Translations under genes and position numbers: made by a program
Assembly: GCA_030040115.1 (NCBI GenBank)
Contig: JASHUH010000528.1
Coordinates: forward strand, 1-15,410
Direction of reading: 5' to 3'
Length of the DNA stretch: 15,410 bases
DNA from: Acidobacteriaceae bacterium
GTDB taxonomy: Bacteria; Acidobacteriota; Terriglobia; Terriglobales; Acidobacteriaceae
Shown: positions 1 to 7,183 of the stretch, one piece after another
How positions within the stretch are numbered: position 1 is the first letter of the stretch
How the letters are laid out: each line of letters opens with the position of its first letter
The notes under the pieces: generated by a model
The model's database searches: none
Seen by the model: only the letters and a program-made list of their open reading frames with translations
What the model was told of the DNA's origin: nothing

Positions 1-1838
1 CCGCTGAGATACTTGCCCGTGAGCGACTGGGGTGCGGCCATGATTTGCGCCGGCGTGCCTTCGGCGACCACATGGCCGCCGAGGCGGCCTGCCCCGGGTC
101 CCAGATCGACGACGTAATCGGCATGGCGGATGGTTTCCTCGTCGTGCTCGACGACCAGCACGGTGTTGCCCAGGTCGCGGAGGCGCTTCAAGGACTCGAT
201 AAGGCGGTTGTTATCGCGCTGATGCAAGCCGATGGAGGGCTCGTCGAGAACATAGAGAACGCCGCGCAAGCGCGAACCGATCTGCGTGGCGAGGCGAATG
301 CGCTGTCCTTCGCCGCCGGAAAGCGTCGCGGCGTTGCGATCGAGCGATAAATAATTGAGGCCGACGGCGCAGAGGAATTCGAGCCGCTCGGCAATTTCGC
401 GCCGTATGCGTTCGGCAATCAGCGCTTCGCGCTCGGTGAATTGGAGATTGATGGCCGCAGAAAGCGCGCGGTGGAGGGGCAGAGCCGTGAAATCAGCAAT
501 AGAGAGGCCGCCGACCTTGACCGCCAGCGACTCCGGACGCAGGCGCTTGCCCCGGCAGACCGGGCACGGCGTGGCCGACATGAACCCCATCATGTATTCC
601 CGATAACCATCGCTGCGCGCCTCCTCGATGGTGTCGCGCAAAAAGGATAAGATGCCGTGAAAGCCGGTGCGCGGCGCCTCGCCCTTGGGCGGACCGTAGA
701 CGAGGATGTGCTGCTGCTTGGGCGGAAGCTCCTCGAAGGGTTGCTTGAGGTCAATTTTATAGCGCTCGGCGGCTAGCTGGATGAGCTTGATGAGGTATTG
801 CGACGAAGAGCCCGGACCAAGCCCGCCATCGAGCAAGGGTTTTGACCAGTCCGTGATGACTTTCGCCGGATCGAGATCATAGAGCGAGCCAAGGCCGTGA
901 CACTCGGGGCAGGCCCCAAAGGCGGAATTAAAGCTGAAGCTCCGAGGTTCCAGTTTAGGCACGTCGAGGCCGCAGTCGGGGCAGGCCATCGAGGAGGAAA
1001 ACAGTTGTTCGTCCCCGCCGCTCAGAGACACGAGCGTCAAGCCGTTGGCCAGTTGCAACGCCTTGGCGACTGCCTGTTCCAGGCGCTTTTCGACAGTGAG
1101 TTTTGTGGAGGATTGAGCTTCGTGTGCTCCCACCCTTGGGAGCAACGAAACGACTCCCAAGGCTGGAGCGGCCCCAGTTGTCCCGCCTGCTTCCGAACTC
1201 ACCGGTTTTAGCAGGATGCGATCGATGACCGCCTCGATGGTGTGATTCTTGCGCCGGTCGAGCTGGAGGGGCTCGGAAAGGTCCCGCAACTCGCCGTCGA
1301 CCCGGGCGCGAAATCCTTGACTGTCAATCTGATCGAGCAAATCTTTAAACTCGCCCTTGCGCCCGCGCACGATCGGGGCCATGACCGTAACGCGCTCACC
1401 CCGGCCCAATTCCATTACCCGCTGCACAATTTGCTCGGCGGTCTGGCGCGTGATCGCCCGGCCGCAATTGGGGCAGTGCGGCGCGCCCACCGAGGCGTAG
1501 AGCAAACGGAGATAGTCGTAGATTTCGGTAATGGTGCCGACGGTCGAGCGTGGGCTGCGACTGGTGGTCTTCTGTTCGATGGAGATGGCGGGGCTCAGGC
1601 CTTCGATGGAATCCACGTCCGGCCGCTCTATTTGGTCGAGGAATTGCCGGGCGTAAGCGGAAAGCGTCTCCACATAACGGCGCTGGCCCTCGGCGTAAAT
1701 GGTGTCGAAGGCTAGCGAGCTTTTGCCCGAGCCGGAAAGTCCCGTGACCACCGTGAGCGTATTGCGGGGAATGCGCACGTTGATGTCGCGCAGGTTATGT
1801 TGGCGCGCCCCGCGCACCGAAATGTGGGTAATGGGCAT
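1..1838 (-). CDS. uvrA: UvrABC excinuclease subunit A, N-terminal part (C-terminus outside window)
   Basis: UvrA is the damage-sensing ATPase of nucleotide excision repair; it dimerises, loads UvrB on damaged DNA and acts in the cytoplasm. Translated from the ATG at 1838, the protein opens [16 protein letters not shown], has a Walker [10 protein letters not shown] at residues 33-41, a CPNCG zinc motif, later CPDCG and CPECHGLG (the family's zinc module), [12 protein letters not shown], and near residue 500 the ABC signature [12 protein letters not shown] followed by [16 protein letters not shown]. The reading frame is open to the window edge, giving about 612 of the roughly 940 residues usual for UvrA, so the second ATPase half lies outside. 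Between DRILLKP and the conserved LEQAVAKAL there are about 33 extra residues (roughly 213-245), rich in A, G, S and V and encoded by palindromic DNA. No good Shine-Dalgarno is seen; GGA lies about 10 bases before the ATG. No convincing LexA box was found upstream. Identity is essentially certain. Confidence 0.97.
   Translation of the reverse strand, partial: MPITHISVRGARQHNLRDINVRIPRNTLTVVTGLSGSGKSSLAFDTIYAEGQRRYVETLSAYARQFLDQIERPDVDSIEGLSPAISIEQKTTSRSPRSTVGTITEIYDYLRLLYASVGAPHCPNCGRAITRQTAEQIVQRVMELGRGERVTVMAPIVRGRKGEFKDLLDQIDSQGFRARVDGELRDLSEPLQLDRRKNHTIEAVIDRILLKPVSSEAGGTTGAAPALGVVSLLPRVGAHEAQSSTKLTVEKRLEQAVAKALQLANGLTLVSLSGGDEQLFSSSMACPDCGLDVPKLEPRSFSFNSAFGACPECHGLGSLYDLDPAKVITDWSKPLLDGGLGPGSSSQYLIKLIQLAAERYKIDLKQPFEELPPKQQHILVYGPPKGEAPRTGFHGILSFLRDTIEEARSDGYREYMMGFMSATPCPVCRGKRLRPESLAVKVGGLSIADFTALPLHRALSAAINLQFTEREALIAERIRREIAERLEFLCAVGLNYLSLDRNAATLSGGEGQRIRLATQIGSRLRGVLYVLDEPSIGLHQRDNNRLIESLKRLRDLGNTVLVVEHDEETIRHADYVVDLGPGAGRLGGHVVAEGTPAQIMAAPQSLTGKYLS
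1126..1169. repeat. Palindromic element inside uvrA
   Basis: CCTTGGGAG at 1134-1142 and CTCCCAAGG at 1154-1162 form a perfect 9-bp inverted repeat around an 11-base loop. An outer pair, GCTCC 1126-1130 and GGAGC 1165-1169, extends it. GCTCCCA 1126-1132 can alternatively pair with TGGGAGC 1137-1143 around a 4-base loop. The element lies wholly inside the extra segment of UvrA and keeps the frame; in UvrA it encodes residues 224-238 ([15 protein letters not shown]). The layout resembles in-frame palindromic elements known from Rickettsia, but that parallel is inference. Confidence 0.6.
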
Positions 1839-2191
1839 GATTGTGACATTTCCGGGAGGCGGCCTCAGGCCTGCCAGCGGCGAGCCGGAACACTCCAGAA
1901 TAACTGCACCAGCAGATCGATAGCCCGGCAGGACGGGTCCAAAATTGGGAAACCAACCCGTTTTGGAGCTGGAATTTCATGGAACAGCCATTCTTTCTTG
2001 CGCAATCTTCTGGATGTGGACCGGGAATTGGGGGTATCCTAGGAAGCAACAGCAAGAAGATCATCAAGGCGGCAAGTTCTGCGACAATCGCATCAGACGA
2101 GTGTCGGGATTTTTGTTGGCTGCGTGTCTGCTATGCGAAACATCGCAGTGCTTAGGGTGTTCTTCGAGGCAGTGAAACCAGGGCAGGTATT
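1839..2191. other. Gap between uvrA and the small membrane protein, with foldable inverted repeats
   Basis: No convincing gene is seen in these 353 bases; the short open frames present have no family resemblance, unlikely composition and no ribosome site. The stretch must hold the uvrA promoter (minus) and the promoter of the small plus-strand gene. It is less GC-rich than its neighbours and contains several complementary segments: TCCAAAA 1938-1944 with TTTTGGA 1961-1967, CGGG 1934-1937 with CCCG 1957-1960, TTGG-GAAA-CCAA at 1945-1956, and ATCTTCT 2005-2011 with AGAAGAT 2055-2061. It could hold a structured leader or a small RNA; no known RNA family was recognised. Confidence 0.4.
1934..1967. 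ncRNA. Candidate structured RNA or switch-like hairpin
   Basis: A 7-bp stem (TCCAAAA 1938-1944 with TTTTGGA 1961-1967) encloses a 4-bp stem capped by a GAAA tetraloop (TTGG-GAAA-CCAA, 1945-1956) and a CCCG bulge. The CCCG (1957-1960) can pair instead with CGGG at 1934-1937, which would give either a mutually exclusive fold or an H-type pseudoknot. Expression and strand are unknown. It may also be chance or a DNA-level element. Confidence 0.25.
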
Positions 2192-2362
2192 ATGTCGGAT
2201 CTGTTGAACTTGGCGATGTTGATTGGTGCATCGCTCGCTTCCATGGCATTTGGAATTTTCGCGGCGTATTACATCCTGCGCCTGGGCTTCGCCCTCATGC
2301 GTCCCCAACCGCAACCGGCTGTCAAGCCGAAGGCGAGTCCCGAAATGGCGGGCATCTCCTAA
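2192..2362 (+). CDS. Small membrane protein, 56 residues, function unknown
   Basis: The frame from the ATG at 2192 to TAA at 2360-2362 encodes MSDLLNLAMLIGASLASM and onward, a 56-residue protein. Residues about 4-37 are almost wholly hydrophobic (one long or two short membrane segments, with small residues GASLAS and an aromatic AAYYILRLGFALM), followed by a proline- and lysine-bearing tail (RPQPQPAVKPKASPE). The hydrophobic block, positively charged tail and compact stop look like a real small inner-membrane protein rather than random frame. A weak ribosome site CAGG lies 4 bases before the ATG. It stands alone, downstream of a structured gap and convergent with the STN-domain gene. I do not recognise a family and assign no function. 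The main doubt is its size. Confidence 0.55.
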   Translation: MSDLLNLAMLIGASLASMAFGIFAAYYILRLGFALMRPQPQPAVKPKASPEMAGIS

Positions 2363-2464
2363 CCAAGGTTCATCCACGACATTCCCAGCTCTCCCCACCT
2401 GCGGCCTCCTCCTCACGAGACCTCGCTTGCCGGACGGGGCTTCATTCTTCTTAATTCACTCCTC

Positions 2465-3304
2465 TTAATTGGGTGGAGGGGGATTCTGCTGCTCAGGCGG
2501 CATATTGTTCTGCTGTTCGCTCTGCATTTGGAGCTGACGCTCCCGCATTTCCTGCCAAACCTGCTGCGGCGTGTTCGGCGGCTGGCCGGGCGCGAAGGCC
2601 GGCGAAACGGTTGCAGGCCGTGGTTCCGGAAGCGGTTCGGGCGGCTCATCCGCTTGGCTTTCGTCGCCGCTGCTCACGTTGCTGGCGGGCGGCTGCGGCC
2701 CTGCCGGCTTGGCGATGCTGAGCACGATCTCTTCCGGGGCCCCGTCGCCTTGGCCGCCGAGCATCAACACGTTATAGCCGGAGCCTTCGAGAACTTGCGA
2801 AAGCACGTCGCGTGGCTCGCCTGGTCCGTAGGAGCCGAAAACCCGCTGATCCTGACTTAAACCCTCCACTTTGGCGCCGGTGTCTCGCGACACCTCGTGG
2901 AGGATCTGATCGAGGCTGGAATTATTCGCTGAAATACTCAGGCCCTGGGCGTCCCATACCACGGTGGCGGGAGTGGGCTTATTGTCGACCGGCCAATCGG
3001 GAGCCTTCGGCGGGGGCTGGGGCGCGGGCGCAGCCGGCTGCTCCGGAGCAACAGCTTTGGCATTGGTTCGGCCGATCTCGTCGCCGCGTTGAGGCTGGGT
3101 GGTGGCATGGTTTCCGGCCGGCTTCTGCTCTGCAGTCGATACCGGGGAATGGGCGGGGCTCTGTGCGGCGAGCATACCGCCAACCATAACCGTCCCTAAG
3201 CCAAAGGCCGCAGTCAGAGCGGAAGCGGCAAGGCGCAGGCCTGCAGTCCTTTGCGGCTCCCGTGATCGTAAAGAGCCCGAGTGCGGCGTTGTGTGTGCGG
3301 GCAT
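2465..3304 (-). CDS. Membrane-anchored STN-domain protein (secretin/TonB short N-terminal domain)
   Basis: A 279-residue protein. It has a basic N-terminus, one hydrophobic segment (about 24-47, LAASALTAAFGLGTVMVGG) that acts as an anchor or uncleaved signal, a proline/alanine linker (about 84-112), then a globular part at about 114-200 with an STN-like pattern: VWDAQGLSISANNSSLDQIL, a strand ending GAKVEGL, GxRVFGSYGPGEPRDVLSQVLEGSGYN. A proline-rich segment and a glutamine-rich tail (QLQMQSEQQNN) end it. STN domains usually sit at the N-terminus of outer-membrane secretins and TonB-dependent receptors in the periplasm; here no barrel follows, so it may be a free periplasmic partner domain. 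The ATG at 3304 is supported by a strong GGGAGGGGGGG ribosome site 3 bases upstream. It is divergent from the secreted-protein gene at 3435. The domain call is from pattern, not a search. Confidence 0.75.
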   Translation of the reverse strand: MPAHTTPHSGSLRSREPQRTAGLRLAASALTAAFGLGTVMVGGMLAAQSPAHSPVSTAEQKPAGNHATTQPQRGDEIGRTNAKAVAPEQPAAPAPQPPPKAPDWPVDNKPTPATVVWDAQGLSISANNSSLDQILHEVSRDTGAKVEGLSQDQRVFGSYGPGEPRDVLSQVLEGSGYNVLMLGGQGDGAPEEIVLSIAKPAGPQPPASNVSSGDESQADEPPEPLPEPRPATVSPAFAPGQPPNTPQQVWQEMRERQLQMQSEQQNNMPPEQQNPPPPN

Positions 3305-3370
3305 AGACCCCCCCCTCCCAGTCGAAGACAGCGACCGACCTCCACTCCGGTTGCCGCCGTCTGTTGCCGC

Positions 3371-3393
3371 TCATTGTACTAGACTAACAATGA
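3371..3393. promoter_or_regulatory. Operator-like inverted repeat between divergent genes
   Basis: TCATTGT (3371-3377) and ACAATGA (3387-3393) form a perfect 7-bp inverted repeat with a 9-base spacer containing CTAG. On the minus strand the left arm holds TACAAT (forward 3373-3378), a good -10 hexamer for the STN-domain gene, about 70 bases before its start. A factor binding the repeat would cover that promoter and probably the opposing one. No -35 match to consensus is evident. Confidence 0.4.
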
Positions 3394-3434
3394 CCGACGG
3401 ACGCTCACGCGCAGTGTTTCGGCCGGGAGAGAGG

Positions 3435-4427
3435 ATGCTTTCCAAAATGCGTTTTTTGTGGAGGCTGTGGGCCATCGCGGCCCTGCTTCCCATTCCCGTT
3501 GTGGCCCGGGCCGTGACCTGCACCTCGCAGGCCGAATTGCCGCCCCCCGCATTGGATCCTTTGGCCTCCGTGGCGACGCAACTCTCCGCGGCCATTCAAC
3601 AGCAGGATTATCCCACACTTCAGGCTGCGCTGGCGCCCGAGGAAGCGAACGCATGGGCGGGAATTCAGGCCGCGGCCCAGCAAGCGGCGCCTCTGCTCAC
3701 CGGCGGCAAAATTGAGCTGCACAATCTTTACCTCCTCGACGCGACGACGCAGAATGCGCCCGCTGACACGGAGTTTTTCTGCTCCAACCAGAGCGGTTCG
3801 CTCACGGTGACCATCACCATGCATGACCTGCCGCCAAGCAAGTATGCCGTGGTGCTGGCGGGGGCCACCGGCGCGCCGCTGGACGGACAATTGGGCCTGG
3901 TTCTGGCTTGGGACCCGAACAGTTCAAGTTGGAGGTTGGCCGGCCTTTCCGCGCACCAAGGCACGTTTGACGGCCATGATGGGGTCTGGTACTGGCAACG
4001 CGCTCGAGTGCTGGCGAAGGACGATCCGTGGAGCGGGTGGTTCTGCTACGACGCCGCGCGTTACCTGCTTCTCCCGGTCGATTTTCTCTCTTCGCCCAAT
4101 CTGCAAAAATTGGACGCGGAACAGGAGCAGATTACGCCCTCGCCGGAAAGAGCCTTGCCGCTGTCGATTCCCGCTGGCGACCGCACCTGGAAGATCGACG
4201 CGGTGAGTCTCGACCCTTCTCTGCACGAGCCCGATTTGGCCGTCGCCTATGAATCGACCGGCGTCACCGATCCCGCCGCTTTGCGCACCGAAGCGACCGC
4301 CGTGCTGAGCGCGTTTTTGAAGACGCAGCCTGGCATCCGGGAAAATTTTCACGGCCTCTGGGCCTATGCTGTGTACAACGGCAAGCGCACGCCGGTGATG
4401 GAGCTGCCCATGAAGCAGATTCCGTGA
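3435..4427 (+). CDS. Secreted protein of unknown function
   Basis: A 330-residue product from the ATG at 3435. A classical signal peptide is visible: basic start (MLSKMRFLWRLW), hydrophobic core AIAALLPIPVV and an ARA cleavage motif near residue 26, so the mature protein is likely periplasmic or outer-envelope. The mature part starts with CTSQAELPPPALDPLASVAT, then has a helical QLSAAIQQQDYPTLQAALAPEEA segment, beta-rich stretches (GSLTVTITMHDLPPSKYAVVL; GQLGLVLAWDPNSSSWRLAG) and a tryptophan-rich HDGVWYWQRARVLAKDDPW region. No catalytic motif was recognised. GGGAGA 4 bases before 3435 is the best ribosome site; the in-frame ATGs at 3390 (no site) and 3447 are alternatives. It is divergent from the STN-domain gene and may share its control region. 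Confidence 0.8.
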   Translation: MLSKMRFLWRLWAIAALLPIPVVARAVTCTSQAELPPPALDPLASVATQLSAAIQQQDYPTLQAALAPEEANAWAGIQAAAQQAAPLLTGGKIELHNLYLLDATTQNAPADTEFFCSNQSGSLTVTITMHDLPPSKYAVVLAGATGAPLDGQLGLVLAWDPNSSSWRLAGLSAHQGTFDGHDGVWYWQRARVLAKDDPWSGWFCYDAARYLLLPVDFLSSPNLQKLDAEQEQITPSPERALPLSIPAGDRTWKIDAVSLDPSLHEPDLAVAYESTGVTDPAALRTEATAVLSAFLKTQPGIRENFHGLWAYAVYNGKRTPVMELPMKQIP

Positions 4428-4517
4428 AAGACAGGGAACAAGGGGACGAGGATCAGGGGATAGGAGCGTAGAGACTGCAATCGAACCACGGAGTGGATTT
4501 TTGTGAAAGGGACTGGG
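4428..4517 (+). promoter_or_regulatory. Purine-rich spacer before threonine aldolase gene
   Basis: Ninety bases separate the two plus-strand genes. The first 45 are a degenerate run of GGGGA/AGGGA-like units (ACAGGGAACAAGGGGACGAG and similar), a low-complexity purine tract. The end carries AAAGGGA at 4506-4512, 5 bases before the ATG at 4518, which serves as ribosome site and decides the start. No hairpin terminator was seen, so read-through from the upstream gene is possible. Confidence 0.4.
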
Positions 4518-5579
4518 ATGCCTGCCATTATCGATTTGCGTTCGGATACGGTGACGCGGCCTAGCGCGGAGATGCGCGCGGCCATGGCCGCGGCCGAGGT
4601 AGGGGACGACGTGTATGGCGAAGACCCTACCGTGAACCTGCTGGAACGGCGCGCGGCGGAGGTGTTCAACCGCGAGGCGGCGGTGTTTGTGCCCAGCGGC
4701 ACGATGGGGAACCAGATCGCCATCCGCGTGCACACGCAGCCCGGCCAGGAAGTGATTGCCGAGTCGCGCGCGCATATTCTCGACTGGGAAATGGCGACCA
4801 CCGCGGTCTTTTCCGGCTGCCTGATTCGCTCCGTTACCGCAGCCAACGGCGTTTTGACGTGGAAGGAGATCGAGCCTTTCGTGTATCCGCCGGGACCGAT
4901 GCGCGCCCAGACCGGGCTGATCGCGATTGAAAACACGCACAACCTGGCCGGCGGGCGCTGCTCGCGCCTTGATGTTTTGGAGCAGATTTGGGGTGAGGCA
5001 AAAGCGCGCAACATTCCCTTGCACCTCGACGGCGCGCGCATCTTCAACGCCGCTGTGGCGCTGGGCACGGACGTGCGCATCCTGACGCGTGGCTTCGACG
5101 CGGTGATGTTCTGCCTTTCAAAGGGACTGGGCGCGCCGGTGGGATCGATGCTGGTGGGCTCGCAGGAATCGATCGATCGCGCGCGCATCTACCGGAAAGC
5201 TCTGGGCGGCGCCATGCGCCAGGTTGGGGTGCTGGCCGCGGCCGGATTGATTGCGCTCGAGCAAGGGCCCAAGCGCTTGCACGAAGATCACGCCAACGCG
5301 CGCCTCCTGGCCGAAGCACTCTCTCACATCGACGGCGTCGCAATTAACCTGAAGTCGGTCGAGACCAACATCGTAATCTTCCGCTTGCCCGGAGCGTTGA
5401 CCGGAGGCCTGACCGCGCCGGAACTGGAAGCCCGGCTCAAGGAGCGCGGCGTGCTGGCTAACTCTTTCGGTAAGGACGCAGTGCGTCTCGTAACTCACCT
5501 GGACGTGAGCCGCGCCGCCTGCATCGACGCAGCCGAAGCGCTGGCCGAGGCAATTGAGGCTGGGGTTGCGGCGAAGTAG
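4518..5579 (+). CDS. ltaE: Low-specificity L-threonine aldolase (PLP enzyme)
   Basis: Cleaves L-threonine or L-allo-threonine to glycine and acetaldehyde with pyridoxal phosphate, in the cytoplasm. The protein opens [20 protein letters not shown], the family's signature start, followed by [38 protein letters not shown] (aromatic/His ring-stacking region), [15 protein letters not shown] (aspartate that pairs with the PLP pyridine) and [13 protein letters not shown] with Lys202 as the Schiff-base lysine. At 353 residues it is close to family length. I chose the ATG at 4518 over an in-frame GTG at 4503 because AAAGGGA stands 5 bases before it and because homologues start at this IDLRSDT block. 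It converges on the TIR gene with 12 bases between stop codons. All expected active-site residues seem intact. Confidence 0.95.
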   Translation: MPAIIDLRSDTVTRPSAEMRAAMAAAEVGDDVYGEDPTVNLLERRAAEVFNREAAVFVPSGTMGNQIAIRVHTQPGQEVIAESRAHILDWEMATTAVFSGCLIRSVTAANGVLTWKEIEPFVYPPGPMRAQTGLIAIENTHNLAGGRCSRLDVLEQIWGEAKARNIPLHLDGARIFNAAVALGTDVRILTRGFDAVMFCLSKGLGAPVGSMLVGSQESIDRARIYRKALGGAMRQVGVLAAAGLIALEQGPKRLHEDHANARLLAEALSHIDGVAINLKSVETNIVIFRLPGALTGGLTAPELEARLKERGVLANSFGKDAVRLVTHLDVSRAACIDAAEALAEAIEAGVAAK

Positions 5580-5580
5580 A

Positions 5581-5602
5581 GCGGGAGGAAGTCACTTCCC
5601 GC
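5581..5602. terminator. Hairpin between convergent ltaE and TIR genes
   Basis: GCGGGAGG (5581-5588) pairs with CTTCCCGC (5595-5602), 8 bp with one G-U, around the 6-base loop AAGTCA. It occupies the 12-base gap and reaches into the last codons of the minus-strand gene, a usual place for a shared bidirectional terminator. There is no U-tract on either side, so function is uncertain. Confidence 0.4.
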
Positions 5603-6956
5603 CGGCGGCGCCTCCGCAGAGCTTGGCCGCGTGCCTTAAGGCGCTGGCGACGCGATTGGCGAGGCCGAGGTCAGTGAAATCAATTAGATCGCCGTTAGCG
5701 CGCTCATGAACATTCACGTCTGTCACCATTGGGTCGGTCGAGTGGATCAAGTTGGGTTCGCCTCCAGTCGCATCGAGGTCCGTCATGAACTGCGCCGCCG
5801 GTTCCACTTCTATGCTCTGCACATCACGCAACTTAAACGAGTAGTCGTGCTCCCGTGGTTGGGTCGAACCATTGAACCAATCCTTGACGTGACGGGAGAT
5901 CAGGCACTGGTTCGGGTCGGCGATAACGTTGCTGATTTCGCTGATGTTGGTGTATTTGCGGCTACTGTGGTCGTCCGTATTGACGACAGAGATGACATAC
6001 GAGACCCTGCCAATGCCGTTTAAAGTATCCTGGATAAACCTCATCGTGTCTTCTAGCGTTTCCCGGTCAAATCCATTCGCTGGCGGAGCCGCCTCATCCT
6101 TGCGGACCGCCGCACCGCCATTAGGCTCGACCGTCCCGCTGCTGCCGATTGCGGTTGCGGGTGATGGCTTGGAGGGTGCAGGCGATGCTTCCGAGCCTAG
6201 ATGTGCGCGGAAATGCGACGCCGCAAAGACTCCAACGAAAACAAGCGCTGATACAGCGCCTCCGCCCCACGCCCATAACGGAACCCTCCACGCGCGGGGC
6301 GCGGCGACGGTTCCGCTCCTGGAACGCCATTCACCCGATCTCCGCGTGCTTGAGCGTTCTGCCGTTTCGAGCCTCGCGGCCTTGCCGATCTCAAATGGCT
6401 GAGGAACGGGCGGACTCACAGCGGACGCCTCTTGCGGATGAATTTCTGCGGGGCGCGACGCCGCCAACGGCGCTGTCGCAGGCGCCTGACGATTGGACTC
6501 CTGAGATGCTTCCGCTGCTGGAGGCTGGGCCGCCGGCGCTTTACGCCGGCTCACTGGTTCGAGCCGTCTCTTGATCGTGTCGGCGAGCTTCCTGAGGTGC
6601 GGCTCCAGCGGCGGGGTCAGCGCGTCGAGCCAGTTCACGTTTCCAATAAAGAATGCCAGCGCATTGGCGGGAAGAACGTTTTCGATACGGACCGGGAGAA
6701 TGGCGATATCGTGGTGGGCCGCGCGCTCTACCTCGCGGCGAACTTGCGGCGAGGCGTTGGCGTCGGCCGTGAAGACCAGCACCATGATGCGCGCCTGCTC
6801 GATGGCGTTGATGATGGCCTCGCCGTACTCCGCGCCGGGATCCACGTCGCGAGGCGCGATCCAGCAGCGGATGCCTTCGGCCTCCAGCACGGCGCAGACC
6901 GCGTCGGCGGTGGTCTTGTTCTTCGCGGAATAGCTGACGAAGACGTCGTGCGCCAT
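5592..6956 (-). CDS. TIR-domain protein with transmembrane segment and C-terminal domain of unknown function
   Basis: 454 residues from the ATG at 6956. Residues 3-125 are a TIR domain: HDVFVSYSAKNK (strand A), CWIAPRDVDPGAEYGEAI (BB-loop region), ARIMVLVFTADANASP and QVRREVERAA, where Glu75 lies where the catalytic glutamate of NAD-cleaving TIR domains is found. A proline/alanine linker (140-220) leads to one membrane segment at about 226-247 (VPLWAWGGGAVSALVFVGVFAA). The C-terminal 160 residues form a compact domain beginning LEDTMRFIQDTLNGIG and ending GLANRVASALRHAAKLCGG; I recall similar ends in acidobacterial proteins, but its role is unknown. TIR domains in bacteria act as NADases, cyclic-ADPR signal makers or adaptors, often in phage defence; which applies here is inference. 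The ribosome site is weak (CTGGACC). An in-frame GTG at 7187 overlaps the glnA stop but would add 77 residues without family resemblance. Confidence 0.88.
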   Translation of the reverse strand: MAHDVFVSYSAKNKTTADAVCAVLEAEGIRCWIAPRDVDPGAEYGEAIINAIEQARIMVLVFTADANASPQVRREVERAAHHDIAILPVRIENVLPANALAFFIGNVNWLDALTPPLEPHLRKLADTIKRRLEPVSRRKAPAAQPPAAEASQESNRQAPATAPLAASRPAEIHPQEASAVSPPVPQPFEIGKAARLETAERSSTRRSGEWRSRSGTVAAPRAWRVPLWAWGGGAVSALVFVGVFAASHFRAHLGSEASPAPSKPSPATAIGSSGTVEPNGGAAVRKDEAAPPANGFDRETLEDTMRFIQDTLNGIGRVSYVISVVNTDDHSSRKYTNISEISNVIADPNQCLISRHVKDWFNGSTQPREHDYSFKLRDVQSIEVEPAAQFMTDLDATGGEPNLIHSTDPMVTDVNVHERANGDLIDFTDLGLANRVASALRHAAKLCGGAAGGK

Positions 6957-7004
6957 AAGGTCCAGCCGGTAAATCTGAAATCCAGGGGATGAGCGGCTAG
7001 GGCC

Positions 7005-7010
7005 AATATA
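7005..7010 (-). promoter_or_regulatory. Possible -10 element of the TIR gene
   Basis: On the minus strand TATATT lies about 50 bases before the chosen ATG, preceded by GCGG and with no clear -35 hexamer at 16-18 bases. It fits an independent promoter for the TIR gene inside the 227-base gap after glnA, and also supports the downstream ATG as start. The evidence is composition only. Confidence 0.3.
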
Positions 7011-7113
7011 CCGCAGATCGAGACGGCGGGAGTGGCGGGGTCTTCCGATGAGCGGGGAGATCGACGCAGGGTGGGGGCGCAGCAGGATGGATGAATTAAG
7101 GGAGAGTTTCCCC

Positions 7114-7133
7114 GGGTCCCAGAGGCGGGACCC
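7114..7133. terminator. Second hairpin downstream of glnA
   Basis: GGGTCCC (7114-7120) and GGGACCC (7127-7133) make a perfect 7-bp GC-rich stem with a 6-base loop (AGAGGC). Reading on the minus strand it follows the glnA stop by about 50 bases and is followed by GGGGAAACTCTCCCTTAATT, without a proper U-tract. Probably a transcription or mRNA-end structure. Confidence 0.45.
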
Positions 7134-7159
7134 AGGCGCAGGTTTCGTTCTGAGTTGAC

Positions 7160-7176
7160 GGCCTGGGACGCAGGCC
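7160..7176. terminator. First hairpin downstream of glnA
   Basis: GGCCTG (7160-7165) pairs with CAGGCC (7171-7176), a perfect 6-bp stem around a 5-base loop, starting 7 bases after the glnA stop codon on the minus strand. No U-tract follows. With the 7114-7133 stem it forms a tandem pair likely to end or protect the glnA transcript. Confidence 0.4.
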
Positions 7177-7183
7177 ACCCGGC

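Noticed and set aside
1885..1905. Possible LexA/SOS box upstream of uvrA (GGAACACTCCAGAATAA)
   Set aside because: Not a proper palindrome and does not match a known LexA consensus closely enough.
1795..2067. 90-codon minus-strand frame overlapping the uvrA start
   Set aside because: Overlaps uvrA in another frame and has improbable composition.
3099..3434. Long N-terminal extension of the secreted-protein frame
   Set aside because: It runs antisense through the STN-domain gene and would bury the signal peptide; the ribosome site supports the ATG at 3435.
3924..5024. 366-codon minus-strand frame antisense to the secreted protein and threonine aldolase genes
   Set aside because: Shadow of real genes; arginine- and histidine-rich with no family features.
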